A DNA stretch of 64,000 nt from Bryoerythrophyllum caledonicum (taxonomy: Eukaryota > Streptophyta > Bryopsida > Pottiales > Pottiaceae), in NCBI GenBank assembly GCA_963971425.1, contig OZ020516.1, positions 36,630,199 to 36,694,198 on the forward strand, given 5' to 3'. A program made the translations under genes and the position numbers. The notes under the pieces are model-generated. The model saw only the letters and a program-made list of their open reading frames with translations. It searched no databases and was not told the origin of the DNA. This document shows, piece after piece, positions 22,561-34,800 of this stretch. Positions within the stretch are counted from its first letter, which is position 1; each line of letters begins with the position of its first letter.

Positions 22561-23746
22561 CTTGAAGGACCAAGTGTCCCCTCATATTGGCGAATTGACC
22601 CCCTCGTTTGTACTTACCCGAGGTGGGACTGTCTTAACCCCTATAGTTGAAATCGACCAGAATGTGGTCGATCTGACTCTGGTCAGGCTCTCAGTTACTA
22701 AATTTAGATCGTATGAAGTTCAACTTATGGTAGGTTGTAGAGTTTTCCCATACCTTTAAAATGACACCATTCATGCTTCAAAATTCCTCATACTTTAGGA
22801 GATATTCACGGTCAAAGTTCGAAAACACTGTTAGGGCATGCTGAAATCTGCCCAAAACTGCGGTATATGCTCATTTATTCTCAAAATCTGCCCAAAATCA
22901 ATTAGATCGCAGTAACTTCAAAAATTCACCAAAAATTGAGATTTTACTTTTTTCCGAATTTTGTTTTTCTTACATGTAAAAGAGGTAGTAAAGCATGATC
23001 TCACCGTTTGGATTTTCAATCCAAATTTTTTTTACATGCCTTTTTAATTGTTGAAAATGGGCATTTGTATTTGTATTTCAGCATACCTCCATGTGAAAAA
23101 TTAAGCATTTCTTTAGGTTTTATAGGTCCTATGAGGGTAAAAATTATATGGACATATTCCTTACTCACATAGGAACAAGAATTTGAAGAGCCTCATGTCA
23201 AATTTCCTTTCAAAAATGATTTTTTTGGCCCCCAAAACATTAGTTTTCCATTCTACAACAAGGAAAAAATCTTTTTTTTCAACTTTGAACATTACGATCT
23301 CACAAATGGTGAGGAATTTGAATCTAAGATTCGGTACACATGTACATGTACAAGCTAGGTACTAGATCTTACGGTTACTTACTCAAAAATTTGTCAAAAG
23401 TTTAAAAAATCCACCTTGCATTGAAAGAGGGCAGTTTTGAGGGTTTTTGGCAGTTTTGAGGGCTTTCGACTTTAGGGGTTAATTGCATGGGGTCATTTTT
23501 CTGGCCCTCTTATTTTGGTGTTCCAGAGGCTTTTTTTGGATTTTTGGGACAAATTTGGGGCCTATGGCTATTGTTTACCGAAGGACCCTCCCTTGCTATA
23601 AGTAGGGACCCATCCAAAAACAGAATAGGGGCCAGGTTTGGTCCCACGGGCCACCACCTCCTGGCCCCCTCGGGTAAGTACAAACGAGGGGGTCAATTTG
23701 CCCTGGGCGATATATCAACCCTTGAAGGACCAAGTGTCTCCTCATA
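22561..23746. repeat. composite repeat: 26-bp direct repeats enclosing 31-bp inverted repeats
   Basis: A 26-bp sequence starting CTTGAAGGACCAAGTGTC occurs in the same orientation at 22561-22586 and 23721-23746 with one mismatch. Just inside, a 31-bp sequence starting AATTGACCCCCTCGTTTG at 22593-22623 is perfectly inverted at 23668-23698. The enclosed DNA is about 1 kb, AT-rich and non-coding, and its right part contains a copy of repeat family N. It is probably a mobile element bounded by TIRs, but the superfamily is not clear. Confidence 0.65.
23485..23700 (+). repeat. dispersed repeat family N, copy 2
   Basis: Shows the family blocks GGTGTTCCAGAGGCTTTTT, TTTTTGGGACAAATT, GCTATAAGTAGGGACC, CCATCCAAAAACAGAATAGG and GGGCCAGGTTTGGTCCC. 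It matches 18650-18880 in the same orientation and 46060-46250 in the opposite one. It lies inside the composite repeat described above. Confidence 0.6.
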
Positions 23747-23886
23747 GGACCAAAAAATTCACTTTAACTACAATTATCCTTGAATAAGTACGCTCATAAT
23801 TCACATGATGTTTACCACATCATCTCATATAAGTTTAGAAGATCTGACGGTTACATTCTCGAAAAATTCATCTTGGTAGTCTTTAA

Positions 23887-24688
23887 CCCTGTAAAGGACC
23901 ATTTGTACCTGGGAGGTATAAATCAATTTTGGGCAGGTTTCTAAAAATCTATTTTTGAAGATAACTTCTTGAAAATTTTAGTGAGAATAGGAATACGAGT
24001 TATCTTTGTAGGATTATTTTTTAATATTTTTTTTGGACTTCTAGAAAAAAAAGTTATGGTGCTTCAAAAATATAAAGGTGGACTCTTTTGGCAGCTGGGC
24101 AGGATACTATAGAAATGATGAGTGCTACTATAGAGTTGACAATTGCACTTTTTTGAGGTGGGTAGTAGTGAAGGAAAGTTCTTGGCAACCTTCATTGTTT
24201 TCACTTTAAAACGCATAGAAATTAAGGATTTTACTTTATTTGATTTCTTTTCAATTCTCTTCACCATTTGGATTTTAGATCCAAAAATGATTTCTCTATT
24301 TAAAAAAGAAAATTGCTCTACTACATACCTAGCAAGTGGCCCAGCAACGTGTAACGTGTAACTCATGGCCTAAGTTTATGCATAAAGTGGCCCTGAGTTT
24401 ATGCAACGTGTAGTAGAAAAATATGCCATTATCTTGAGTCAAAGTACGTTGGCCCTGTCTAGGCATAGTGGAAAAAAAGCAATTTTGCACTCTTGAAACG
24501 CATATAGTTATCGATCTGCATGGTCAAAGTTAACAAAAAATTTAGGGTGTCTTCTTGTAGTAGTTAGCTTGAAGATCCAACGGTTGGAAATATTTTAAAA
24601 ATTGTTTGAAGAAGTCTCATTATATCATATCTCGAAGTGGTTGTTTTGGGGTGGTTTTGGTGAAGCACAAGGCACGGTCCTTTAGGGG
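23887..24688. mobile_element. TTAA-flanked MITE (piggyBac-like), 802 bp
   Basis: Flanked by TTAA (23883-23886 and 24689-24692). The ends are inverted: CCCTGTAAAGGACC and, reversed from the right, CCCCTAAAGGACCGTG. The interior is AT-rich without transposase and not clearly related to the 26-kb element except at its ends. Confidence 0.7.
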
Positions 24689-24798
24689 TTAATCACCGGA
24701 GTAGAGATACCTTAAAAATGCCTTCAGGCTTTAGTAGTTAATCAATTGGGTAGGAATTACTCTACAATGTCATTGATCCTTTAGTGGTGAACATCTTA

Positions 24799-25249
24799 GG
24801 GCCTCTTTACACTAGAGGCGAGAGGCCGCGAGGAGAGAAATTTCAGCCAATGGGTGACGTAGAAATCGAGAAGACCAAAGAATGTCACTTTACACCCGAT
24901 TTTTTCAGTCCAACGGACGAAAGAGGAGAAAATGACATGGACAACACTTTTGTCCTCCGTGGCAACAAAAGTGCATAATAATGAGGGCCCCTGGAATTAT
25001 AGTTAGGCCTACCTCAAGAGGTGGGCCTAACTATAAATCCGGGGGGCCATTGGCCAAAAAACTCACAACCAATCATTTAATATATTTAAAGATGAATTTT
25101 GAAAAAGCTCAACATTGGAGCTTTTGGCCTTCTCTCACTTTACACCACACCCAAAGGCCATGGCTTCTCAACGATTTGCCTCTCAAGAATGTGCCATGGC
25201 CCAAGTGGAGTTTGGCCGGAGGCTTCTCGTTTCTAATGTAAAGAGGCCC
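24799..25249. mobile_element. PIF/Harbinger-like MITE, 451 bp
   Basis: Inverted ends GGGCCTCTTTACA and TGTAAAGAGGCCC (13 bp, perfect) are flanked by TTA at 24796-24798 and 25250-25252. Subterminal GAGGC-rich sequence also pairs roughly. The interior carries a strong foldback at 24983-25054. Confidence 0.85.
24983..25054. repeat. foldback (long hairpin) inside the Harbinger-like MITE
   Basis: Two arms of about 31 bp with few mismatches are joined by a 2-bp centre. The core ATAGTTAGGCC(T/C)ACCTC pairs with GAGGTGGGCCTAACTAT. The outer parts GAGGGCCCCTGGA and TCCGGGGGGCC also pair. It may be a smaller foldback element nested in the MITE. Confidence 0.75.
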
Positions 25250-25541
25250 TTATAGAGGGTGGGAATCACCATGGGTTTCAATCCACGGCTCCACCAAGGT
25301 CTACCTTCATCAAACATGTATTGTGTGAGTGGTACTCAGTACATGTGAAGAAGTACCATAGCAGAGAACTTGGGCATTCTCCAGAGTCCAAATCCAACTT
25401 TCAGGGATCCCTTTGGTCAAACCCTCGTTGTGTTCCCCTCCATCCCATACTTGGCAAGTACTTTTCCAAGGAGCTCATACCATAGCACCAAGAAACTTGT
25501 CCTAGGGTGATGTGTAAGAGAGGTTCAAAAAGTTGTTAAAG

Positions 25542-26019
25542 AGCATTGCCAACACTACAACGCGGAACTGACGCAGTACATCCCTTTATCGTGTCAGTTT
25601 GCGTGGCATGGGGAAAGATATGGCGGGGCGAGCTAGCTGCTCCAACAACAACACTCTCTACTTTCAACGCGGCACATAAGTGCAAGCTGCCACGTCATCA
25701 ACGAGCTACCACGTGCAAGAACGAGAAACACAATTGCCTCTGTTCCTCCTCAAAAAAAATCTTTCCCTTCTTCACTCTCCCGCCATCCTCACAAACACTG
25801 TCTATTTCAGCCATAGTCAAAAGTTGACCAACACACAGGCATGGTACTTCCTCATTCTACAAACCCCCCTTTTCGCCGTTCATTTGTGAATGTGTTGTGG
25901 AAAACTGCAAAAAATTCAAGTTACAATGGAGATGCTGGGGCTATTTTCTGGCCGAAAAGCAACGGTACTTTTTCTGATACCGTTGCCGTGACCGTTACGG
26001 CGCTGTGCTGGCGATGCTC
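25542..26019. mobile_element. diverged Harbinger-like MITE
   Basis: The ends are inverted with mismatches: GAGCATTGCCAACAC on the left, and GAGCATCGCCAGCAC read in reverse from the right. A TAA lies beside each end (one extra A on the left). The end sequence resembles that of the 17-kb MITE (GAGCAT). Interior reading frames have no recognised domain. Confidence 0.6.
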
Positions 26020-26155
26020 TAATGTCACTACACACATTACAACAACAACAGAATTAAAAATAGATGCGATCTTTGGTGCTAAAATTGTGACCCGACAAAC
26101 TCATGATGTGAGTAAATTATCAGTGCATACATATCATTCTCCGGTTGTCGGTTAA

Positions 26156-27076
26156 CTCCTAAAGGACCACGACCTATTTCGCTCTAAAACCAGTGCAAAA
26201 CTGCCACTGCCAAAAAGACACATGAAAATCACATTTTAAAGTGAATTTTGGATTTTCAACCGTAAGATCTTAAAAATAGACTTCCATATAAACATGCTAT
26301 CAAATTTTGGTTGCAATCCACTGCACGGATTGATAGATTTTAGTGTTTGAAGTCAAAACAATGGTTCATTTTCATCCCTGCGTTGAGTAGATCAGCTGAC
26401 TTTGACTTCACTTTGTATCAAATTTTTGCATTGTACAAGGTCTAAATCTTTTACCATTTTCTTAAGCATGATGTTATTTCCCAACACACCAATTTTTAGA
26501 GGTAAAAAAGGGGTGTAGCATATTCAAAACAAGTTTGCAAGGAGTGGAGGTTCAAAAATTGCCATTTCACGTTTTATTTTTTGTGAACTACGTATGTATT
26601 TGAATGATAATCCAAACAGTCAGTAAGAAGGTTTTCACCACATATTGTTGTTGAAAAAATAAAAAGTGAAAAATATGAAGATCTCTAGGTTTTATGTAGA
26701 AAAGATGAAATTTTTTTCCCCCGTTGCCCGACAATGTGAGAAAATGTTTGACTTGGAATAAAATGCCTTTTTACACTAAAGACAATAATTTTTTTTGAAA
26801 ATATCTAAAGAAGGAAATATTCTTTATATGTGTGAAAAATCTCAATGTCAATAGAAACTTTTGCCAAAAAATTTGGAGGTGCCCGGAGTCCCACTTTTGG
26901 CTTTAAGTGGTACTAACTTTCAAACCACAAACCCAAAAAAAAATAAAAATCTCCACGAAGCTCTTATCAAATCCTATCTTGAAAAAAAAAATTAATTAAA
27001 AAGGATTTTTTTTCGAATTGTAGGTACATGCCCAAAATTCAAAATGACCCCGGGGGGACGTTTGGTCCTTTAGGGG
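26156..27076 (+). mobile_element. TTAA-flanked MITE family A, copy 1 (921 bp)
   Basis: Flanked by TTAA at 26152-26155 and 27077-27080, with inverted ends CTCCTAAAGGACCA and CCCCTAAAGGACCA. Interior landmarks CAAAACTGCCACTGCC, CACATTTTAAAGTGAATTTT and GTAAGATCTTAAAAATAGAC recur in the 54.8-kb copy. Two partial inverted copies lie at 43.6-44.3 and 53.0-53.7 kb. Confidence 0.8.
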
Positions 27077-27080
27077 TTAA

Positions 27081-28794
27081 ACACTTGGCCTATATTGGAG
27101 TTATCCTGAAAGTCACCAAAATACATTGGATAGGTACCCCGAATCTTAGGGTCTTATGTCAGTAACCAGGACCACATGCACATGGTGTCTTGGCTTGGGA
27201 AAGGTTTGGGGGAACTATTGGTCAATCCTTTGAGAACTTAGGGTACTATGGGCGAGCTTTAGCTTGCATGGGGTAGGGCCCTAGAACATTGATTGCAAAG
27301 CATTTCATTGGTGCAGAAAAAGGCGATATGAAATTTCCTCATGCTCTTTTCCTTTCCGTTTATACATCTCATACTATCTCGCACCATGTTCGTCCTGACT
27401 TGTCCCTTCAGGAAGCACTTCCAGGAAAACTCTATTCTCAACCCGTAACGGTCGAAGTGTCCGTTCGTGGATTTTTCATTTCGACTGCAAAGCTTTTTGG
27501 TTCTCGCAGTCATTTTTTTTTAATTTAACCACATCATCTCACATAAGTTTAGAAGAAAATCCTATGGTTACAATCTTAATAAGTTAATCTTGACAAAGTT
27601 TTAATCAATGAAATAGAGATTCCTCTAAGATGTCTTGATCCTTCATGGGATAACTTCAACTAAAAAAAATTGGGCACATTATAGCAACATGTGTGTGTCA
27701 AAACAAAACAAAAATAAAAATAAAAATGAAAAAATGAGAAATGAAAAGATTTATTTAAAAAAAAAACTTCAGTTTTTTTGGGTAGATTGGAGAGGAAGTG
27801 GAGTAACATCATTTTTTTTGTTTTTTTTTGTTTTTGTTTATCGTGGTACTCGGTGAAAAATGTTGTGCATGTAAATAGCTCTTTGTCTTAAGCGTGAGAT
27901 ACACTACACTAAACAAAATACCTAGTGTTACAAATTGCATTTGATTTACAGTAATAATTATAAACAGTCACACTATTGTCGCCAACACTGATATACCACA
28001 GTATATTGGTCGGGCTAACAAGATACTATATGAGAAATGTGTCACCAATGTAGAAAAATAACATAAGCTCCTGTTCGAGTTTTTAGTGTGCCAAAAAGAA
28101 ATAATGGCACTAAATATCATTAAAACAATTAAATCAGTTATGCTAATTCTTGGTTGCATAAGATCTTTGCACATGATTTTGAACACCAAAAATTGTTGAG
28201 TGTACTATTTCTTGTCTTCTTGTGGGTGTCCCAAATTTAAATTATATTTTTAGAGGATATTGTTCTTGCCAATTGCAAATCAGCTCTATTGCAGGACAAA
28301 AGGAATACTTCCCCACAATTGTGTGTAAGGCAAACTAGGTGTGATTGTTTGCAATGCCCAGCTGCAAATACACAAACAAGAAGAATCTGCTTCGAATGGA
28401 ACTTCTTCAAATAAAATGGAACCTGTGCAAACAGAGCCTTGGTTTGTCAACATTATACAAGGTTTTTTTTTTGTTTTTTTGTTTTTCCCTCCCCTCTCAA
28501 AGAGAATCATTTCATTGTCCTGTTGCCACTTCTCAAACCTGGCGCCTCTGAACCAAAAATCCACATTGTTGGGAGCGCCCTAGAAACGTCTATTCCATCA
28601 TTCACAAATCTATATAATCAATTGCAATTATATCCCGGTTTAATTTTAGTAAAAAAAATTAGTATCATTTAAAAAAAATTGAATTGATATGTAATGCAGA
28701 AAGAATAATTATACTTTCTATCAAACAGGTTATTTCTCCCTCTGACACTGATAGCAAATAAACAACTTTTTGTGAATGCCGTTCAATAATCATC
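27081..28794. other. AT-rich intergenic DNA
   Basis: Holds low-complexity A- and T-runs (27690-27840) and nothing recognisable as a gene or complete element. Its right edge carries the first copy of the target-site duplication of the LINE. Confidence 0.45.
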
Positions 28795-28811
28795 GACAAC
28801 AACAAATATTC

Positions 28812-29680
28812 GAATTTATTGTGGTTGGGGGGGCATGGCTCCGCCTCCGCGGAATGGAGAAGTGGATCACTTTTTGAAGGCAGAATGGATACAGATTGAC
28901 GATCTTGGACATTAGGCAATTAGATCCACTTAGTGCAACACAGATCTGGTTTCTTAAGAGTAGGGTGTAGTTACACTGTCCTGATCTGATCTAGGAACAG
29001 CAGGAACTCTTCAGATCGGATCTAACACGGTTTTGCCCTAACTCGATTTGGTGTTACAGATTACAGGATACAGGTGTTCGGGGAGGACTGTGCGAATTGT
29101 ATACACGGCTCCGAGTGAGTCTTAACCAAAAGGCGAAGTCTGAGGGAGGCGGTCAACCTGGTAGGACCAGATCCCAAGACCTCTGCAGCTATCGTGCGTT
29201 TATTGGGAGCGGGAACATCAGACTTACTCGAGAAACGAAGGACACAGCTTGCGATAGGCGCCAGAGGGCTGGTACAGCGAACTTGCTCGACGCGCGTATT
29301 GGGAGCGGTACTGTATCCACGATTCCAGGCAGGCGCTCAGTAAGGAGCATTTTGGTGGAAGCGCGACATCTGGGAGTGAGAGCATATTGGAACCCGCAGT
29401 GAAGTCCGTTTCGGGAGCGGAGTTGACGGTCGGGCAAGGGAGGGCCTGGTGCCGAAGATTGGTCTTGCGGACTTCAGCAGGTAAGCCTCGGTCTCTGTGC
29501 ACTCTCCTGAATCCGAAACCTAGTGGTGCTTCTCGCCTCAACATCTGCAGCGCCCGACCCTGAAACAAAGGCAGTGGCTAGGTGATTGACGTCCTGAGAG
29601 TCACATCAGCGTTTGAGTCGACCTACAGACAGGGGCGACACAGACTGGTTAGGAGCAATTTATCAAGCCTCTCTGGAAAG
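28812..29680 (+). promoter_or_regulatory. LINE 5' leader, probable internal promoter region
   Basis: Non-coding sequence between the 5' target duplication and ORF1. Autonomous LINEs carry their promoter inside this leader, so promoter activity is expected from the family. No specific motif is identified. It is more GC-rich than the surrounding intergenic DNA. Confidence 0.5.
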
Positions 29681-31850
29681 ATGGCTTCGTATGTAGAAGT
29701 CCTAAGGAAAGCCGCAGCGATGATTGAGGAGGCAGAGGTAGAGGCAGGGCGCCAGGTACAACCAACAGCAGCACCATCGGACGTGCAACAGATTCTCAAT
29801 GAACAAACAACCAGCGCCAGCGGTCTCCACCTTACCAAGGCTAAACCCGGAGAGGAACTCCCACCGGGATACAAACGAAGTTACGCCGGCTACCTCCTGA
29901 AAGACACAAAAAGAGAAATTAAAGTCAACCAAGAAATCATCAAAAATGAGACCCAATTCCTGCAGCAGTTCAGTTCTATTGCATTCTTCTTGGGAGGGAG
30001 ACCGACAGAGGTCCGGCTGAAGCAATGGTGCGAGGCCCTGAAGAAAAAAAATTGGCGGTAATCTGCATCTTGGTCGCCACCTTGGTAAAGGTTTTTTTCT
30101 GATCAAGGCAAACTCCATAGAACTCATCAGTAAACTCCTACTACTAACACCATACAGGACCACTGAAGGCATCTGTATCTTTCAACGCTGGATCCCAGGC
30201 TTCGACCCATATAACGAAGAGTTCAACCTTGCGGGAAACTCGGGAGGAATCTCGAGTAAGATGAAACTACCAACCTGGATCACTTTGAGGCACATACCTG
30301 AAGATTGTCTGGGAGTTTCTAGGGAGATTGCGGAAGGGCTTGGAGAAGTACTTGGAGAGGATAAAGGGGGATCCGACCACCGCTTCTGTATTGCAATGGA
30401 CTCCGGAGAAGCCTGGGAACCCTCCATTATCGTCACCAACGAGGAAACAGGTACCCGTCACACAATCCTCATAGACTATAACTTCCTCCCTATTAGATGC
30501 AGGTACTGCATGGATACAGATCATAGCCTTAAGGACTGCCCACAAAAACCAGGAAATAGGACAAAAACGAGCAGAAAGGAGCAGGCAACCACAGAGCAAG
30601 GAAAAGAGCAATTGGTGACCGCAGGAAAGGAGGTGCAAGCGGGAAGGAACGGGAAAGGACCAGTACAGGAAAACGAAGAGGAAGGGTTCAAAACCCAGAA
30701 AACAAGAAACAAGCGGAAGCCCAGGGAGTTACCTACGGCCACCACCAGAAACGAGAGACCCCAAAGAGGCCGCTTTGACGTCCTCAGGGAGGAAGACGGA
30801 GGAGACCAGATGGAGACAGAAAACGGGCTAGAGGAGCCCTCGAACTTCGAGAAGAGAGTTAGGGAAGCGAACTCCTCTCCAGCTGCCGAGATGGAGGTGG
30901 AGGCACTGACAAGGGACGAGGCTCCAGCCGAAGAAGACCAAGCAAGGGTCGAGGAAGTGGAAACTAAGGCAGTACTGTCCGAACCAGAGAGTAACCACAA
31001 CAAGTCTCGGAACTGCCGGGAGGAAGCGAGAGGAGGAAGAGGCCCGCTTGAGGGTCCAAACAGCCCCGAGGAGGCGAGAGCGGGAGGAGGACTGCCTGAT
31101 AGAGAGCCACACGGCCCTGAGGAGATGAGTACGAGAGGAGGACTGCTCGAGGGTGAGCCAAACGGCCCCGAGGACAGTTGCTCGTTGGGGTCTCAAGGTC
31201 TACTCGCTGAGATATCAGAGAGGCCAGGGGAGGCGAGAGAGAGAAGAAGCTCAGTTACGGCAGGAGGAAGCCCCGAGGAGGCGAGAGGGGGAGGAAGCCC
31301 GCTCGAGTCAACAGGGGAGGACTCTGGAAGCGACGCGAGGACACACCAGGCACAGCCTGAACTCGCGGCCCTGGAACTGGCGAACGGCCAGTATGACGTG
31401 AATATGACGGTTGGTGCAGACTCGGACCCAGAGATAATTGAAAGTACCTTTGATGCTGACAAGACTAACCGGTTGAGGGAAGGCCCAGACCTCAACGTCT
31501 CCCTTTCGGAGACTAGTGATGATGGTGGAGTCCAAGGGGCTTACATGAATGAAGAAGAGAGGGCAGCCCACTATATGACCCTCAACTGGACTCCAGACAG
31601 AGTAAGTGTTTCTCCAAACCTGGAAGCAAGGGACCAGAGAAGAGGAGAAGTCCCTCAAGTCGAGCCTATGAGTCTGGCTCAGAGAACGAAGAGGCAGAAA
31701 TCTATCGATGGAAGGAAGACAAAGGAGGCGCTCAAAGCACAGGCTGGAGTCTCCAAAAATAGGATTGTCAACAAAACTAGCGCCAGGAAACTCCAAATAT
31801 GTGAGTCTCTCAATAACCCTAGCTCCCAATCTTCTTTACCGCAAGTATGA
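29681..31850 (+). pseudogene. LINE ORF1 (DUF4283-like RNA-binding protein with CCHC knuckle), one frame break
   Basis: The frame opens at MASYVEVLRKAAAMIEEAEV (29681) and runs to 30061. The same protein resumes one frame over and continues to 31850. The switch falls at a run of eight adenines (30044-30051), so one extra A accounts for it. The N-terminal part resembles the DUF4283 region of plant LINE ORF1 proteins. A zinc knuckle CRYCMDTDHSLKDC lies at about 30509-30550. After it comes a long charged tail with repeated units of the GPEEARAGGGLLE type (31010-31310), a low-complexity region rich in Glu, Arg and Gly. The protein should coat the LINE RNA. An earlier ATG at 29582 is in frame. Confidence 0.8.
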
Positions 31851-34800
31851 ACCTACAAATCCTATCTCACAATGTTCAGGGTTTGAACAATCCTGGAAAT
31901 GTAGCTAGAATTAGGAATTATTTAAAGCCTATCTTGAACACATTAGATATTCTCTGTATTCAAGAACACAAGCTTAGGGGTCAAGGCATTGATTCCATAA
32001 ATAAAAGCATTTGGAGACAAGCCTATACTTTTCACTGCGAGGCACTTGAAGCAAATCAAACCAATGCAGGTTGTGGGGGACTAAGTATGCTAGTCTCCCC
32101 CAAAATCAAACATCTTATCATGGACCAAGGACATTCGAGGGGGCACTCAGCCCAATGGATTATACTTAAGGGCAACTCTGGAAGAGACCTAGGCATTTTA
32201 AACATATACGCCCCGCATTCCCCGTCGCAGAGAAGCCTTCTATGGTTAGAGCTTATGGAGGTTTTAAACCCAAGCTGCAACTGGATCTTAGGTGGTGATT
32301 GGAATTTTGTGGAAAATGCTAGAGATAAATGCTCCACATCAGACAGGAGTATCTCGGCAAGGGAAAGACTGGACTTTAGCCTCTTTAAGGACTTCCTCAA
32401 CGTGCAAGACTATTTTGACTTCAACCAACAACTATTATTCACTTGGGATAACCACCGAACGGGTCCAGAAAGGGTTCTAGAGCGACTTGACCGTTTTTAC
32501 GTTTTCCCTTCCCCCTGTGGTGAACCAAAGGCACATGTCAAATCCTATAAGATCCTAGGGAATGGTAGCCACTCAGATCACCTCCCAGTTTATCTATGGG
32601 TGGAACTAGAGGAGGCAAGGCCTAAAGGGGCCAAGTATAAGATGAACACCTTCTATCTAAATGACGAAGGAGTGGTTCAAGAACTAAAAGAAAAGTGGTT
32701 AAATTGCCCCCCTTCTCTAAGGTTTTTTGGAAAACTCAGGAGGGTCATCAAATGGTATAAGAACTTCTGCAAAGAGAAAGCCAGAGAGAGAAGGCTTAAG
32801 GAAGAAGATGCAAGAAGTAACTTGGAAAAGGAAAGAATCTGCCTTCATTCTAACCCAAATGACGAGCAAGCTCAGAATAGGGAGATCAGAGCTAGAGACA
32901 TCTTAACCAAGTGTGAGGATTGGAAGCTAGCTGGACAGCACATCAGGGGGAGGACAAAATGGAGGAAAGTAGGGGATAAGCCCACGAAAGAGTTTTTCCA
33001 AGCTTACAAACAAAGAGAAACTCAAAGCAGGATCACGGAACTACAGGATGAGCATGGGGATATTCATACTAGTCAACCAGCCTTAGAATCAGTTGTTTTC
33101 AATTTCTACTCTGACCTCTACTCCTGTAGGACAAGGCCAGAAAGTTGTGAAGGAGCTCAACAAGCCTCTCTATCAGGGCCAATCTCTAAACTCTCAAGTA
33201 AAATGCAAGAGATTTTGAAGGTAGAATTAACCCTGAGAGAACTTTCCTCTGCGGTGGATCAATTGGCTTCTGGTAAATCACCAGGACCAGATGGCATTGC
33301 AGCAGAGTTCTACAAGAAACTTTGGGGGGCAATTGGCGCAGACTACCTCGAAATGGTAAATGAGGCCCTAGGGAAGGGTAGCTTCCACAAAGGTGTCACA
33401 GAAGGATTAATTGCACTAATTCATAAAGGGGGAAGTAGGGGAAGCCTCAATAATTGGAGACCTATTACCTTACTCAATGTAGCCTACAAAATTTATGCCA
33501 AGGCTCTACAAATTAGACTACAGCCAATCTTAATGGACTTGATAAGCCCTGATCAATCAGCCTTTCTCCCTATGAGATACATCCTGGATAATATTTTTCT
33601 GACACACGAGACAATCCACCATGCTAAACTCTCTAATCAACCTCTATTATTCCTTAAGTTAGACTTTTCTAAAGCATACGATCGTGTAGATCTTAGTTTC
33701 CTTTTTCGTGCCATGGAGGCTATGGAATTTCCAAAGGAATTCCTTGACATGGTTGCTTTGCTCTTTAGGAATGCTAAGGCTAGAGTTAGCATCAACGGGA
33801 GAGTAACAGAAACCTTTTCCATCGAACAAGGAGTTAGGCAGGGGTGTCCCTTGGCGCCATACCTCTTCCTCATTATAGGAGAAATCCTTAATAGGTGTTT
33901 CAAAAGGGAGGTTGATAGTGGAAGAATCAAAGGTATAAATCTACCAGGAGCAACGGAGCCACAGGTCCTCCTACAATACGCTGACGATACCTCACTGACG
34001 GTCTTAGCGGAGGAAGAAACTGTAGCAAAGGTGATCGAGACCCTAGAAGAATTTGGTAAAGCCTCAGGTTTATTGTTGAACAGAGAAAAATCGGCAGCTT
34101 ACTTCTGGGGACAGAACAGACAACCCCGACCTCGGTGGACACAGAGGCTAAATTTTAAATGGGCAGAAGAGGGAGAAATCTCTAAGTTGTTGGGAACAGC
34201 CTTTGGACTTGACCTCACAACGGAGAATATAGACCTCTTCCTTCAAGGAAAAATTGATAAGAAACTGGAATATTGGACAAAAGTCAGAGCAAACAGCATG
34301 GCCAGGATCATTATTGGCAATAGCATCCTTATTTCTACTACTTTGTTCTACCTGGCAATTTGGGGAGGTAGTAACACCGGGGTTAAAAAGGTCACAGCTA
34401 AGATTCGCAACTACATGTGGGCTGGTACCTCCCAACCCTCTAGAGCTAGAGTGGCTTGGAGTTCAATTTGTCAAAGAAAAGAACTGGGAGGTCTTGGGGT
34501 GGTAGACCCCAAAGAAGCCATGACTGCTTTAATGTGCAAATGGATCATTGCTGCGTGCATGCCCAACCAATCAAACTTCACATCTCTAATTCGAAATAGA
34601 CTGGAGCACTGTCAACCCGCTACAGGACCGAGGTGGCCACCCAACCTCTGGTGGTTCACGAGCAAAGGTTTTCAAAGCTCAGGTGGTTCCAAGCTCTGGA
34701 ACAAGGCCAAACGATCTTGGCGCAGTCTAGTTAACGAACTTACCATTAACCCACCGAACTCTATCGAGGAATGGCTCAGTTCACCACTTTGGACTGCTAG

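Noticed and set aside
27690-27850. Lys/Asn-rich and Phe-rich short frames
   Set aside because: Simple A- and T-runs; no gene.
30521-31829. Minus-strand frames of 120-170 codons across LINE ORF1
   Set aside because: Ser/Leu-rich mirror of the Glu/Arg-rich ORF1 tail, with no independent support.
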